A stretch of 37,309 bases of DNA from Actinomycetota bacterium. GTDB lineage: Bacteria > Actinomycetota > Thermoleophilia > Gaiellales > Gaiellaceae. The stretch spans positions 1 through 37,309 of the forward strand of contig VAWR01000135.1 of NCBI GenBank assembly GCA_005885245.1, read 5' to 3'. Position numbers and translations under genes: made by a program. A model generated the notes under the pieces. It ran no database searches. It saw nothing but the letters and a program-made list of their open reading frames with translations, and was not told the origin of the DNA. This document shows positions 1 to 8,118 of the stretch, one piece after another (within the stretch, counting starts at the first letter, position 1; each line of letters starts with the position of its first letter).

Positions 1-85
1 GCTGGAGCAAGCCTTTACGGATCGGGAAGTACTTCTTGAGGCTGCGGACCTCGACGAGCGGGTCACCGCCGTTGCGCTCGCTCAT
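1..85 (-). CDS. Peptide ABC transporter ATPase, DppF/OppF type (N-terminal fragment)
   Basis: Only the first 28 codons are present; the gene runs off the window start. The start is the ATG read from 85 down to 83. The visible N-terminus (PLVEVRSLKKYFPIRKG) matches the opening strand of DppF/OppF ATPases, which dimerise with DppD and energise import of peptides. It is the last gene of the first transporter operon, 184 bp after the DppD stop. The start codon lies inside an 11-bp inverted repeat (80-90/98-108), so translation could depend on opening a hairpin. The equivalent gene of the second operon (start 8039) has the same module at its start codon. Family assignment is firm because of the operon position; the substrate is unknown. 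Confidence 0.85.
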   Translation of the reverse strand, partial: MSERNGGDPLVEVRSLKKYFPIRKGLLQ

Positions 86-108
86 AGGCCGACCTGTGGC
101 CTATGAGC
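80..108 (-). promoter_or_regulatory. Hairpin over the dppF start codon
   Basis: A perfect 11-bp inverted repeat, GCTCATAGGCC (80-90) and GGCCTATGAGC (98-108), with a 7-nt loop. The ATG start codon (85-83, minus strand) sits in one arm, so the mRNA hairpin would hide the start codon. The second operon has a shorter version (CGGCC/GGCCG with the same 7-nt loop) at its own dppF start. Control of translation is an inference. Confidence 0.5.
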
Positions 109-162
109 GGTGGAAGGGGCGTAAGGGGAAACCGGGAGGTTTCCCCTTTCTTTCTCCTCGGC
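83..162 (-). repeat. Operon repeat module A, copy 1
   Basis: An 80-bp sequence that recurs at 8037-8116 with 71 of 80 positions identical and no gaps. Each copy begins at the start codon of a dppF gene and lies in the dppD-dppF gap. It contains a 10-bp hairpin, AGGGGAAACC (124-133) and GGTTTCCCCT (138-147), with a GGGA loop. It may be an RNA processing or stability element inside the transporter mRNAs, or a duplication relic of the operons. Confidence 0.8.
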
Positions 163-195
163 CCACGCGGCGATCTCAGCGGCGCGGGGGTCGAG

Positions 196-272
196 GCGAT
201 CCCTAAAGGAGGGAGCTCGTGAGGGAAACATGGTTTCCCTCATGCGAGCGAGCCGAAGGCGAGGGAGGCTCA
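196..272 (-). repeat. Operon repeat module B, copy 1
   Basis: A 77-bp sequence repeated at 10057-10133 with 68 of 77 positions identical and no gaps. It ends exactly at the stop codon of the upstream gene (here dppD, stop 270-272). It holds a 9-bp hairpin, GAGGGAAAC (221-229) and GTTTCCCTC (233-241). The one base change inside this hairpin in copy 2 keeps a G-U pair only in the minus-strand RNA, the direction of the operon. Here modules A and B stand in the same intergenic gap. Confidence 0.8.
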
Positions 273-1295
273 CGCGGCTTCCTCTTCGCCGGCGATCGTC
301 GCCTCGCGAAGCCGGCGCTTCTCGTCCACCGAGAGCCAGCACCGATCGAGATGGCCCGGCTCCTCGACCCGGTTCTCGAGACGCGGCTCCTCCATGCACT
401 TGTCGAAGGCGTGCGGGCAACGCGGTCGGAACTTGCAGCCGGTCGGCGACCGGATCAGCGACGGCGGCGTGCCCTTGATCGAGTGGAGCCGCTCCTGCCG
501 CGGCCGGTCGAGTCGAGGGATCGACCCGAGGAGGCCCCAGGTGTAAGGCATCTGCGGGTCGTAGAAGAGCTTCCTCGTCGGCGCACGCTCCACCACCCGC
601 CCGGCGTACATGACGACGATTTCGTCCGCCACGTCGGCGACGACGCCGAGATCGTGCGTGATCAGAATCACCGCGGAGTTGAACTCGTCCTTCAACCGGT
701 CGACCAGCTCGATGATCTGGGCCTGGATGGTCACGTCGAGCGCGGTCGTCGGCTCGTCGGCGATCAGGACGTCCGGGTTGCACGCGAGCGCCATCGCGAT
801 CATGGCGCGCTGCCGCATGCCACCCGAGAACTCGTGCGGAAAGTTGTCAACGCGGGATTCGGCGTTCGGGATCCCGACTTGCTTCAGTAGCTCGATGGCT
901 CGCAGTCGAGCGGCGCGCTTGTCGGTCTTCTCGTGGATCTGAATGGCCTCGCAGATCTGCGCGCCGACCGTGTAGACCGGGTTGAGCGAGGTCATCGGGT
1001 CCTGGAAGATCATCGACATCTCGTTGCCCCGAACTTCCTGCAGCTCGTCCTCGTTCATAGCGAGCACGTTGCGACCCTTGTAGAGAACCTCGCCCTCGAA
1101 GCGGGTGTTCTTCTCCTTCGTCAGGCCGAGGAGCGTCATGGCCGTGACGCTCTTGCCGGAGCCGGACTCGCCGACGATCCCGAGCACCTCGCCGCGGGCG
1201 AGCTCGAAGCTCACTCCGTCCACGGCGCGGACGATCCCGTCCTCGGTCGCGAACTGGACCTTCAGGTCCTTGACCTCGATCAGGCGCTCAGGCAT
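270..1295 (-). CDS. Peptide ABC transporter ATP-binding protein, DppD/OppD type
   Basis: A 341-aa cytoplasmic ATPase that powers peptide import with DppF and the two permeases. Walker A GESGSGKS is at residues 42-49, the Q-loop glutamine near 98, the signature FSGGM at 156-160, Walker B VLIADE at 176-181 and the switch histidine near 214. The C-terminal oligopeptide-transporter extension (from about 248) has cysteines at 287, 293, 300 and 319. This spacing is typical of DppD/OppD tails, some of which bind an iron-sulfur cluster. The gene follows dppB by 6 bp. ATG start at 1295. Substrate specificity cannot be read from the ATPase. Confidence 0.95.
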   Translation of the reverse strand: MPERLIEVKDLKVQFATEDGIVRAVDGVSFELARGEVLGIVGESGSGKSVTAMTLLGLTKEKNTRFEGEVLYKGRNVLAMNEDELQEVRGNEMSMIFQDPMTSLNPVYTVGAQICEAIQIHEKTDKRAARLRAIELLKQVGIPNAESRVDNFPHEFSGGMRQRAMIAMALACNPDVLIADEPTTALDVTIQAQIIELVDRLKDEFNSAVILITHDLGVVADVADEIVVMYAGRVVERAPTRKLFYDPQMPYTWGLLGSIPRLDRPRQERLHSIKGTPPSLIRSPTGCKFRPRCPHAFDKCMEEPRLENRVEEPGHLDRCWLSVDEKRRLREATIAGEEEAA

Positions 1296-1301
1296 CAGCG
1301 A

Positions 1302-2255
1302 CTAGGTCGGCCGGATGCGGGGATCGAGCCAGGCGTACAGCAGATCCACGACGACGCTGAAGAGGACGATGAAGAACGTCGCATAGATGGTGACTCCCAT
1401 GATCGGTGGTAGATCCAGGCTCTGCACGGAGTCCGCCGCGTACTGGCCGACGCCCCTGAGATTGAACACCGTCTCGGTCAGGATGGCGCTGCCGCCGATC
1501 ACGGCCGCGAAATCCAGCCCGAAGAGCGTGACGATCGGGATCAGCGAATTGCGGAGGACGTGCTTCACGAGGACCCGTCTCGGGGGCAGGCCTTTCGCCT
1601 TGGCCGTCCGGACGTAGTCCTCGTTGATCGTGTCGAGAACGTTCGACCGCAGCACGCGGCCGTAGAAGCCGATGAAGAGGACGGCGAGCACGGTCCACGG
1701 CATCAGGAGGTGGACGAACCACTGCCATGGGTTCACGGTCAGGCCGACGTACTCCCCGTCTGGTAAGAAACTTAACGGGTGTCCTTCGGCGAAGAGGTAG
1801 CGGGAGATCAGCCCGAGCCAGAAGACCGGCATGGAGATGCCGATGAGCGCGAGCACGGTGATCACCCTGTCGGATAAGCGACCGGCCGTGACGGCAGAGA
1901 TCACTCCGACGAGGATGCCGAAGCCGAGCCAGATGATGCCTGCACCGATCGTCAGCGACAACGTGGCGGGGATACCCCTCTTGATCTCCTGCACGACGTT
2001 GAGCTGGCTCGAGTACGACTTCAGGCTCCCGGTGAAGAGCGACTGCATCATCGCCCAGTACTGGGAATAGAAGGGGTCGTTCAGATGCAGCTTCTGGCGG
2101 ATGTCGGCGATGTTCTGATCCGTCGCCAGTCGACCGGCGATCCGAGGTGCAGGATCGCCGCCCGGGATCTTCACGAAGATCAGATACGTGATGAAGCTGA
2201 CCGCGACGAGCACGAGGAACGCGCCGACCAGCCGTCTGACGAGGAAGGCCAGCAT
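1302..2255 (-). CDS. Peptide ABC transporter permease, DppB/OppB type
   Basis: A 317-aa inner-membrane permease. The N-terminus (LAFLVRRLVGAFLVLVAVS) is the classic first helix of the DppB family, followed by a periplasmic loop and five further membrane segments. The EAA-type coupling loop is visible around residues 205-225 (DYVRTAKAKGLPPRRVLVKH), where the ATPase docks. It ends in the family tail YAWLDPRIRPT. The start ATG overlaps the dppC stop by one base (TGATG), so the permeases are translationally coupled. In this operon dppC comes before dppB, the reverse of the second operon. Confidence 0.95.
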   Translation of the reverse strand: MLAFLVRRLVGAFLVLVAVSFITYLIFVKIPGGDPAPRIAGRLATDQNIADIRQKLHLNDPFYSQYWAMMQSLFTGSLKSYSSQLNVVQEIKRGIPATLSLTIGAGIIWLGFGILVGVISAVTAGRLSDRVITVLALIGISMPVFWLGLISRYLFAEGHPLSFLPDGEYVGLTVNPWQWFVHLLMPWTVLAVLFIGFYGRVLRSNVLDTINEDYVRTAKAKGLPPRRVLVKHVLRNSLIPIVTLFGLDFAAVIGGSAILTETVFNLRGVGQYAADSVQSLDLPPIMGVTIYATFFIVLFSVVVDLLYAWLDPRIRPT

Positions 2256-3331
2256 CAGTGCTCGATCCTCACCTTTGCACGCGGATCGAGAGCGTCGCGC
2301 AGCCCGTCTCCGAAGATGTTCAGGGCGAGCACGGTCAGTACGATCGCGATCCCGGGGATGATCGCGAGCCAGGGCGCGGTCTGGATCCGGCTCTGACCGT
2401 CCGCGATCAGCGTTCCCCAGGACGGGTTCGGCGGTTGCACACCGGCGCCGAGGAACGAGAGACCTGCCTCGGTGAGGATGTTGTTCGCGATGATCAGCGC
2501 GAAGAACACGAGCACAGAGGACGCAATGTTCGGCAGGAGCTCGCTGAACATGACGCGCACGCCACCGGCGCCCTGCGCGGTCGCCGCCTCGATGAACTCC
2601 TTCTCACGTAGCGAAAGGATCTGACCGCGTAGCGGCCTCCCGATGTACGGGATCAAGACGTACGAGATCACGAGGGTCGGAATCCAAAGGCTGCCGCTCT
2701 GGATGGAGATGCCGAAGTGGTGGAACCCGTTGATCGAGAGCGCCGTGCCCAGTGCAATCGCGAGCAGCAGGACCGGGAAGGCCCAGATCAAGTCGAAGAA
2801 GCGCGCGATCACCCAGTCGACCCAGCCGCCGTAGTAGCCGGCGATCAGGGCCAGCACGAGCGCGAACAACGTGCAGATGAGCGCCGAGCCGATTCCGACC
2901 TTCAGCGAGTTCAGGCCGCCGTAGAGAAGGCGCACGGCGACATCGCGCCCCTGGGTGTCCGCGCCGAAGACGTACTTGCCGCCCGCGTGCCAGAGCTGGG
3001 GCCCGACGGGAATGCCGCCGGCCTTGAAGGTGCCGCCGGTGAACCCGCCCTTCGAGACGACTTCCACCTGCTTGCCGCCCCTCGTAAAGGTCTCACCGAG
3101 GTGGTTGTCGTTGGGCCCCGTCCCTGCGACGTGATGCGCGTAGGGACCTGCGAGCAAGCACATGACCACAATCACGACGAACAGGGCGAGGAAGCCGAGC
3201 GCGACGTAGTTCCTCCTCAGGCGGCGCCACGCGAGGAGCCAGGGACTCTTCCCCTCGATCGCCCCTCCCTCGTCCGCGGCGAGCGCCGCAGCCGAGTCGA
3301 GCGAAAAATCGGTCGTGGACTCGGTCGCCAC
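2255..3331 (-). CDS. Peptide ABC transporter permease, DppC/OppC type
   Basis: A 358-aa permease, longer than the usual ~300 residues. Extra length lies in a cytoplasmic N-terminal extension of about 30 residues and in the first extracytoplasmic loop (roughly residues 65-120, Gly- and Lys-rich). The loop ends in the conserved GADTQGRDVAVRLLYG segment that precedes the transport core. The EAA-like loop (EKEFIEAATAQGAGGVRVMF) contacts the ATPases. The tail GDGLRDALDPR is diagnostic of DppC. It lies 79 bp downstream of the binding-protein gene, across a strong hairpin. The long loop may contact the binding protein; that is inference. Confidence 0.94.
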   Translation of the reverse strand: MATESTTDFSLDSAAALAADEGGAIEGKSPWLLAWRRLRRNYVALGFLALFVVIVVMCLLAGPYAHHVAGTGPNDNHLGETFTRGGKQVEVVSKGGFTGGTFKAGGIPVGPQLWHAGGKYVFGADTQGRDVAVRLLYGGLNSLKVGIGSALICTLFALVLALIAGYYGGWVDWVIARFFDLIWAFPVLLLAIALGTALSINGFHHFGISIQSGSLWIPTLVISYVLIPYIGRPLRGQILSLREKEFIEAATAQGAGGVRVMFSELLPNIASSVLVFFALIIANNILTEAGLSFLGAGVQPPNPSWGTLIADGQSRIQTAPWLAIIPGIAIVLTVLALNIFGDGLRDALDPRAKVRIEH

Positions 3332-3367
3332 CTGCTTCCTTCTTCCCTCTGCCCGAACGATTACTCG

Positions 3368-3398
3368 GAGAGAGGGCCCTGCGCCAGGGCCCTCTCTC
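3368..3398 (-). terminator. Strong hairpin between binding protein and permease genes
   Basis: A perfect 14-bp inverted repeat, GAGAGAGGGCCCTG (3368-3381) and CAGGGCCCTCTCTC (3385-3398), with a 3-nt loop. It lies between the SBP stop (3411) and the dppC start (3331). There is no T-tract, so it is more likely a partial terminator or 3'-end protector. Such hairpins commonly raise binding-protein mRNA over permease mRNA in ABC operons. Confidence 0.7.
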
Positions 3399-3410
3399 CT
3401 GAGGCCCTGC

Positions 3411-5084
3411 CTACTTCATACAGCTCAGACCGTAATCCCAGTACGTCACGACACCGAACGTGTAGCAGCTCATGTCGATCTTGGGTCCGAAGAAGTCCGT
3501 CGAGGACTTGTTCATGTACGGAACCGTCGTGGCGTACGTAACCATCAGGTCGCGGTCTACCTTCGCCCACCTGTCGTTGACCGCCGGGGTGTTCTGGGCC
3601 TCCTTCTTCAACGCGTCGATCTCCTTGTCGACCGACGGTACGTTCACATTGCCGACGTTGTTGTTGTGGGTCTTGGTGATCCGCTCACCGCTGAGCAGAA
3701 CGTCGAACCAGTCGAGCGGGTGCGGATAGTCCTGGAACCAGTTGGTGAACATGGCCTGGGCCTTGGTGGCCTGGTTTCCGATCGTCTGGAAGTAGACCTG
3801 GTGGCTCAGAAGATGCAGCTTCGGCTTGTAGCCGATCTTCGTCAGCTGGTTCGCCAGGTACTCGGTCGTCGACTTCGACGGATCCTCGTTCGGCCCGTAG
3901 ACGTCGACGGACTGCCCGTTCGTTCCGGACTGCTGGACGAGCTGCTTCGCCTTCGCCAGGTCGAACGACCAGGCGTTGATCTTCTTGTATTGCGGATAGC
4001 CCGGCGGGAGGAAGTTCTGCGTCGGCCTCCCGAGACCACCGTAGATACCCGAGATGATCGCGTTCGGATCGAGCGCGTACTGGACCGCCTTCCGCGCCTT
4101 GATGTTGTCGAATGGCGGGATGGCGTTGTTCAGCGCGAAATAGTACGTGTTGGCGTTCGTGTAGATCCTCAGCTGATCCTTGTACTTCGACTGCGCCTCC
4201 GGGAGGCGGTCGTTCGGGACCGGCTGGAAGTCGTAGTCGGACTGGCCGCTGACGACCTGCTGGTACGCCGCCACCGGGTCGGTGATGATCTTGCCGACGA
4301 CCTTGTCCGGATTCCCGGACGGCATCGTCGGAATCTGGTTGTTGTAGTGCGGGTTCCGGACGATCGTGAAGCTTCGGCTCGGGGTGTAGCTCTGGACCAT
4401 GTACGGGCCGGTCGCCGGAATCGGCTTCGTCGACTGGTCACTCGCCGGCGTCCCGCTCGGCACGAAGTCCGAAAACTCGAGCGCGAGGATGTAGAGGAAG
4501 TCGCCTCGTGGATTGTCGAGCTTGATCTCGATCGTGCCCGCGGAGTCATCGGGAATGATTCCGGAGATGTGGCCCTTCTTCGTGGTCGCGAACCCGCTTG
4601 CGCCGCTCACGCCCTGGATGTCGGAGTAGAAGCCCACGCCCGGCGAATCCATCTTGAAGTCGCGTTCGATCGCGTACCTGAAGTCGCTCGCCTTGACCGC
4701 TGTCCCGTCGGAGTACTTGAGACCCTTGCGCAAGGTGAACTTGTAGTCCTTGCCGTCCGCCGAGATCGTCGGCTCGCTGGCTGCAAGGTACGGCACGAGT
4801 TGCGCGCCTGCCGGACCCGATTCGTGCTTGTAGCCCATCAGGCCCGTCCAGACGTAGTTCGTCAACTGGTACGCGGCAACCGTGTAGTAGAGGGCCGGAT
4901 CCATGTAGTCCGGCGCATCCCAGACGACGCGCAAAAGCGGATACGTCTTGCCGCTGCTACCCGCGTTGCTGCCCCCGCTCGAGGATTTCTTGCCTCCTCC
5001 GCCGCAGCCGGCGGCGAGCAGGGCAAGAGCGGCCAGGAGCGCCACCGCGCCGACCGGCCGGAGCAATTTCAATCTACGTTTCAC
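3411..5084 (-). CDS. Peptide-binding lipoprotein (SBP_bac_5 family)
   Basis: A 557-aa extracellular solute-binding protein. The N-terminus is a lipoprotein signal peptide: MKRRLKLLRP, a hydrophobic stretch, then lipobox LAAGC with the modified cysteine near residue 27, followed by a Gly/Ser linker. The body shows family-5 features: WDAPDYMDPA near the start of the mature domain, LRKGLKYSDGTAVKASDF, and the late NWFQDYPHPLDWF segment. It should capture peptides (or another family-5 ligand) and deliver them to the DppB/C pore. The start is a GTG (5084-5082) with GGAGGA 8 nt upstream. First gene of the operon; its promoter must lie in 5085-5314. Confidence 0.95.
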   Translation of the reverse strand: MKRRLKLLRPVGAVALLAALALLAAGCGGGGKKSSSGGSNAGSSGKTYPLLRVVWDAPDYMDPALYYTVAAYQLTNYVWTGLMGYKHESGPAGAQLVPYLAASEPTISADGKDYKFTLRKGLKYSDGTAVKASDFRYAIERDFKMDSPGVGFYSDIQGVSGASGFATTKKGHISGIIPDDSAGTIEIKLDNPRGDFLYILALEFSDFVPSGTPASDQSTKPIPATGPYMVQSYTPSRSFTIVRNPHYNNQIPTMPSGNPDKVVGKIITDPVAAYQQVVSGQSDYDFQPVPNDRLPEAQSKYKDQLRIYTNANTYYFALNNAIPPFDNIKARKAVQYALDPNAIISGIYGGLGRPTQNFLPPGYPQYKKINAWSFDLAKAKQLVQQSGTNGQSVDVYGPNEDPSKSTTEYLANQLTKIGYKPKLHLLSHQVYFQTIGNQATKAQAMFTNWFQDYPHPLDWFDVLLSGERITKTHNNNVGNVNVPSVDKEIDALKKEAQNTPAVNDRWAKVDRDLMVTYATTVPYMNKSSTDFFGPKIDMSCYTFGVVTYWDYGLSCMK

Positions 5085-5285
5085 TATCGAACTCCTCCCG
5101 TTGGGTCTGCCACGGCGGCCGGACCTCCCTCGTCCGCACGCGGATCGCTGATTCTTACAGACGTCTTTCCGCCTTAGCCGTTAGTACGAAACGGCTTCAG
5201 CGCCGGATTAGCCGGGCCGGGGTCGCCGCCCACCATTACGGACGTCTCTGTGTGCAGACGTCATGGCGTAGCCACCCCTTGCCAT
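5085..5285. other. Divergent intergenic region with three GACGTC palindromes
   Basis: The region between the SBP gene (minus) and the fusion nuclease (plus). GACGTC occurs at 5160-5165, 5241-5246 and 5257-5262. The first two share the larger context TTAC(A/G)GACGTCT. Repeats of a palindrome in a promoter region suggest a regulator binding site, probably for the transporter operon. No clear -35/-10 pair was found. Confidence 0.3.
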
Positions 5286-5299
5286 CGAACATATGTTCG
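5286..5299 (+). promoter_or_regulatory. LexA (SOS) box upstream of the DEDDh/GIY-YIG nuclease
   Basis: The perfect palindrome CGAACATATGTTCG matches the actinobacterial LexA operator CGAAC-N4-GTTCG. It lies 15 bp before the ATG at 5315. A second box of the same form precedes lexA in this window (27257-27270), which supports its being real. The site also argues against the longer reading frame beginning at 5252, since the box would then be inside the gene. Confidence 0.88.
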
Positions 5300-5314
5300 C
5301 TTAGGCTGGCAGCC

Positions 5315-7027
5315 ATGCAACTCCGGCTCGACTCGGCTGACCGGCTCGTCGAGCTCGTCGAGGAGCGGCGGGGCCCTGTCTACGCCGAGGAGGCGGCACG
5401 GCGGCTTTTCGCCCTCCGCCACGCGCCCCTGGGTCTCGCGCGGAGTCTCCTGGACGAGGTGATCGGCGAGGATGCGCGCCTCGCCTGGTGCGGTGACGCC
5501 GTCGGGCTGGCGGAGCCTCCGGGCGCCGATCTGCTCCTCGAGGATGCCGCCTTCGTCGTGGTCGACCTGGAGACCACGGGGCTGCGGCCGGGGAGCTCGC
5601 ACATCTGCGAGATCGGCGCCGTGCGCGTACGGGAGTTCGAGCTCGAGGAGGAGTTCGAGCTGCTCGTGGATCCGGGGGTACCGCTCGGGCCGGCGATCAG
5701 TGCTCTGACAGGTCTCCGCGACGCCGAGCTGCGCGGGCAGGCTCATCCGACCATCGGCGTCCGTCGCTTTCTCGAGTTCGCCGGTGATGGCGTCCTCGTC
5801 GCGCACAACGCCCGCTTCGATCTCGCCTTTCTCGACCGCGAGACGGAGCGTCTCACCGGGGCGCGGCTGGCCGGGCCCGTCGTCGACACGGTCGGGCTCG
5901 CGCGACGGCTGCTCGCGGGCCGGACGCCCCGCGCCGGCCTCGCCTCGCTCTCGCAGTTCTTCGGGACGGCGGCTCGACCATGCCATCGCGCGCTCCCCGA
6001 CGCTCAGGCGACGGCGGAGATCCTCGTCCAGCTCATCGGACTGGCGCAGGAACGCGGTGCGCGCACCGTGGCCGACCTCGTCGAGCTTGCCGCGCCGCGG
6101 GTCCGCAAGGTGTACGCGAAACGGACACTGGCCTTTGGCGCACCCCCTTCACCCGGCGTCTACCTCTTCCGCGACCGTCACGACCAGGTGTTGTACGTCG
6201 GCCGTGCCCGTGATCTCCGTGCGCGCCTTCGCTCCTACTTCAGGTCGGAACGCCAACGTCCCGCAGTCGAGGCTGCGCTGTCGGCTCTCGACCGCATCGA
6301 GTGGCGAGTCATGGGCTCGGAGCTCGAGGCCTCACTGGAAGAGCTGCGATTGTTGCGCGAGCTCCGGCCACCCGCAAATGCTCGCAACACACGCGCCGAT
6401 CGGTATGTGTACCTCCGTCGACGCGGAGACAAGCTCGTCTGCTCTCAGACGCCCGCCGAGCTCGGTCCGCTGCGAAGCCGGTCGCGCGCCCGGCTCGCGT
6501 GTCGGGCGCTGGACGGCGCGTCTCGTGAAGAGCTCGAACGTCCTGAGCTCGCTCTGCCTCGGCTGAATCAGCGCCTCCACCACCTTGCTGAGTGCCGCCG
6601 CTACGAAGATGCAGCGCGTCTGCGGGACCGTATCGCTGCACTGGAGCAGCTCGTCCGCCAGCTGACGCGCCTCGAGCGCCTGCGCACGACGAGGTGCTGT
6701 CTGATCGTTCCCGCGGCAGAGCCTGGGTTTGCCAGGGCGATTTTCGTCGCGGGCGGGCGCATCGCCGATCAGCGGAACCTCCCGCCCGGCGGCGGCGCGC
6801 GCCTGGAAGTCGAAGCGGGTCTCGCCGCGACCGACTTAGTGGCTCAGAGCCACTTGCCCGCGGAGGAGCTCGATGCGCTTCTCCTTGTCGGGAGGTTCTT
6901 ACGCCGGCCCCCGCCCGAGCTGCGTGTTGCACCTCTGGAGGCGGAATCGATCCTCAGACTGGCGGCGGACCTTCCAGCTGTTGTTGCTGCGGCGCCTCGA
7001 GCACGGCATCGCGCTCGCGCGGCTTGA
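5315..7027 (+). CDS. DEDDh exonuclease / GIY-YIG nuclease fusion (DnaQ-UvrC-like), SOS-controlled
   Basis: A 570-aa protein with two nuclease domains. Residues ~78-240 are a DnaQ-like DEDDh 3'-5' exonuclease: ExoI DLETTG (D84, E86), ExoII HNARFD (D169), ExoIII HRALPD (H224, D229). Residues ~278-350 are a UvrC-type GIY-YIG domain: GVY at 281, YVG at 294, a catalytic Arg near 297-299 and a Glu near 340. Residues ~422-445 ([21 protein letters not shown]-like) form a UVR motif as in UvrB/UvrC. Such fusions are known in actinobacteria, and E. coli Cho is a comparable SOS-induced UvrC homologue. The role is probably damage incision and trimming. The 3' end overlaps the opposite-strand ATPase gene by 74 bp. 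Start chosen just after the SOS box. Confidence 0.92.
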   Translation: MQLRLDSADRLVELVEERRGPVYAEEAARRLFALRHAPLGLARSLLDEVIGEDARLAWCGDAVGLAEPPGADLLLEDAAFVVVDLETTGLRPGSSHICEIGAVRVREFELEEEFELLVDPGVPLGPAISALTGLRDAELRGQAHPTIGVRRFLEFAGDGVLVAHNARFDLAFLDRETERLTGARLAGPVVDTVGLARRLLAGRTPRAGLASLSQFFGTAARPCHRALPDAQATAEILVQLIGLAQERGARTVADLVELAAPRVRKVYAKRTLAFGAPPSPGVYLFRDRHDQVLYVGRARDLRARLRSYFRSERQRPAVEAALSALDRIEWRVMGSELEASLEELRLLRELRPPANARNTRADRYVYLRRRGDKLVCSQTPAELGPLRSRSRARLACRALDGASREELERPELALPRLNQRLHHLAECRRYEDAARLRDRIAALEQLVRQLTRLERLRTTRCCLIVPAAEPGFARAIFVAGGRIADQRNLPPGGGARLEVEAGLAATDLVAQSHLPAEELDALLLVGRFLRRPPPELRVAPLEAESILRLAADLPAVVAAAPRARHRARAA

Positions 7028-8039
7028 TCCGGCCTTCCTTGATCTCCTCCGCCCAGTGACACGCGACCTCGTGGCCGCTCGAGAGCTTGCGCAGCTGTGG
7101 AATCTCGTCACGGCAACGAGTCGGCTGAATGAACGGGCAGCGGGTGTGGAACCGGCAGGCCGGCGGCGGATTCGCCGGGCTGGGAAGGTCGCCTGCAAGG
7201 AGGATTGCCTCGCGCTCCCGCTCCACCACGGGGTCCGGGATCGGCACGGCAGACAGCAGCGAGATCGTGTACGGGTGCAGCGGGTTCTCGTAGAGCTCGT
7301 CCGCTGTGGAGACCTCCACGATCCAGCCGAGGTACATGACGGCGATGCGATCCGAGATGTGCCGCACGACCGCGAGGTCGTGCGCGATGAAGAGATAGGT
7401 CAGATCGAACTCTTCCTGGAGCTGTTCCAGCAGATTGATGATCTGCGCCTGAATCGAGACGTCGAGCGCGGACACGGGCTCGTCGGCGACAACGAAGTCC
7501 GGGTTGAGCGCAATGGCGCGGGCGAGCCCGATGCGCTGCCGCTGGCCGCCCGAGAACTCGTGCGGATAGCGCCCGGCGGCGTCGGCGGGCAGACCGACGG
7601 TTCGCAGCAGGTCGCCGACTCGTGCGTTCGCCTCGCGGCGCGTCGCGAGCCCATGGCTTCGCAGGGGCTCGCCGACGATGCGGCCGACGCTGTGCCGCGG
7701 GTTGAGCGATGCATACGGATCCTGGAACACCATTTGCATGCGGCGGCGCAACGGCCGGAGCTCGCCCTCTCCGAGCTGGGTGATGTCCTGCCCGTCGAAG
7801 CGGATTCGCCCTCCCGTCGGTTTGTAGAGACGCAGGATCGTGCGGCCGACGGTCGATTTCCCACAGCCAGACTCGCCGACGAGACCAACGGTCTCGCCGC
7901 GGCGAATCGTCAAGGACACGTCGTCGACGGCGCGGATGTCGCCCACATGGCGGTCGAGAACGAGCCCACTCTTGATCGGGAAGTAGACCTTGAGGTTCTC
8001 GAGCTCGACGAGCGGGCCCGCGCCGTTTCCGGTGGTCAT
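6954..8039 (-). CDS. Peptide ABC transporter ATPase, DppF/OppF type
   Basis: A 361-aa ATPase, last gene of the second transporter operon. Walker A GESGCGKS is at residues 55-62, the signature FSGGQ at 162-166, Walker B FVVADE at 182-187 and the switch His near 220. The C-terminal oligopeptide extension carries the usual cysteines (295, 301, 309, 327). The tail ends in a Gln/Pro-rich stretch ([11 protein letters not shown]). The start is the ATG at 8039 (MTTGNGAG), which abuts repeat module A; the frame stays open to 8102, but that would read through the module. The 3' end overlaps the convergent fusion nuclease by 74 bp. Confidence 0.95.
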   Translation of the reverse strand: MTTGNGAGPLVELENLKVYFPIKSGLVLDRHVGDIRAVDDVSLTIRRGETVGLVGESGCGKSTVGRTILRLYKPTGGRIRFDGQDITQLGEGELRPLRRRMQMVFQDPYASLNPRHSVGRIVGEPLRSHGLATRREANARVGDLLRTVGLPADAAGRYPHEFSGGQRQRIGLARAIALNPDFVVADEPVSALDVSIQAQIINLLEQLQEEFDLTYLFIAHDLAVVRHISDRIAVMYLGWIVEVSTADELYENPLHPYTISLLSAVPIPDPVVEREREAILLAGDLPSPANPPPACRFHTRCPFIQPTRCRDEIPQLRKLSSGHEVACHWAEEIKEGRIKPRERDAVLEAPQQQQLEGPPPV

Positions 8040-8116
8040 CGGCCGCCCTTTGGCCGCTGAGCGGTGGAAGGGGCGTAAGGGGAAACCGGGAGGTTGCCCC
8101 ACTCTTTCTCCTCAGC
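8037..8116 (-). repeat. Operon repeat module A, copy 2
   Basis: The second copy of the 80-bp module at 83-162 (71 of 80 identical). It fills the whole gap between dppD (stop 8119) and dppF (start 8039). One base change weakens the GGGGAAACC/GGTTTCCCC hairpin (8080-8100) relative to copy 1. The start-codon hairpin is reduced to five pairs (CGGCC/GGCCG) but keeps the 7-nt loop. Confidence 0.8.
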
Positions 8117-8118
8117 AG

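Noticed and set aside
82-783. A 233-codon minus-strand frame including conserved-looking MRETMFPS and [12 protein letters not shown] segments
   Set aside because: These peptides are translations of repeat modules A and B; the frame otherwise lies within dppD in another register.
3315-5177. A 620-codon open frame on the plus strand
   Set aside because: It lies exactly opposite the well-supported peptide-binding lipoprotein gene. Its Arg/Val/Leu-rich sequence has no domain and is typical antisense noise in high-GC DNA.
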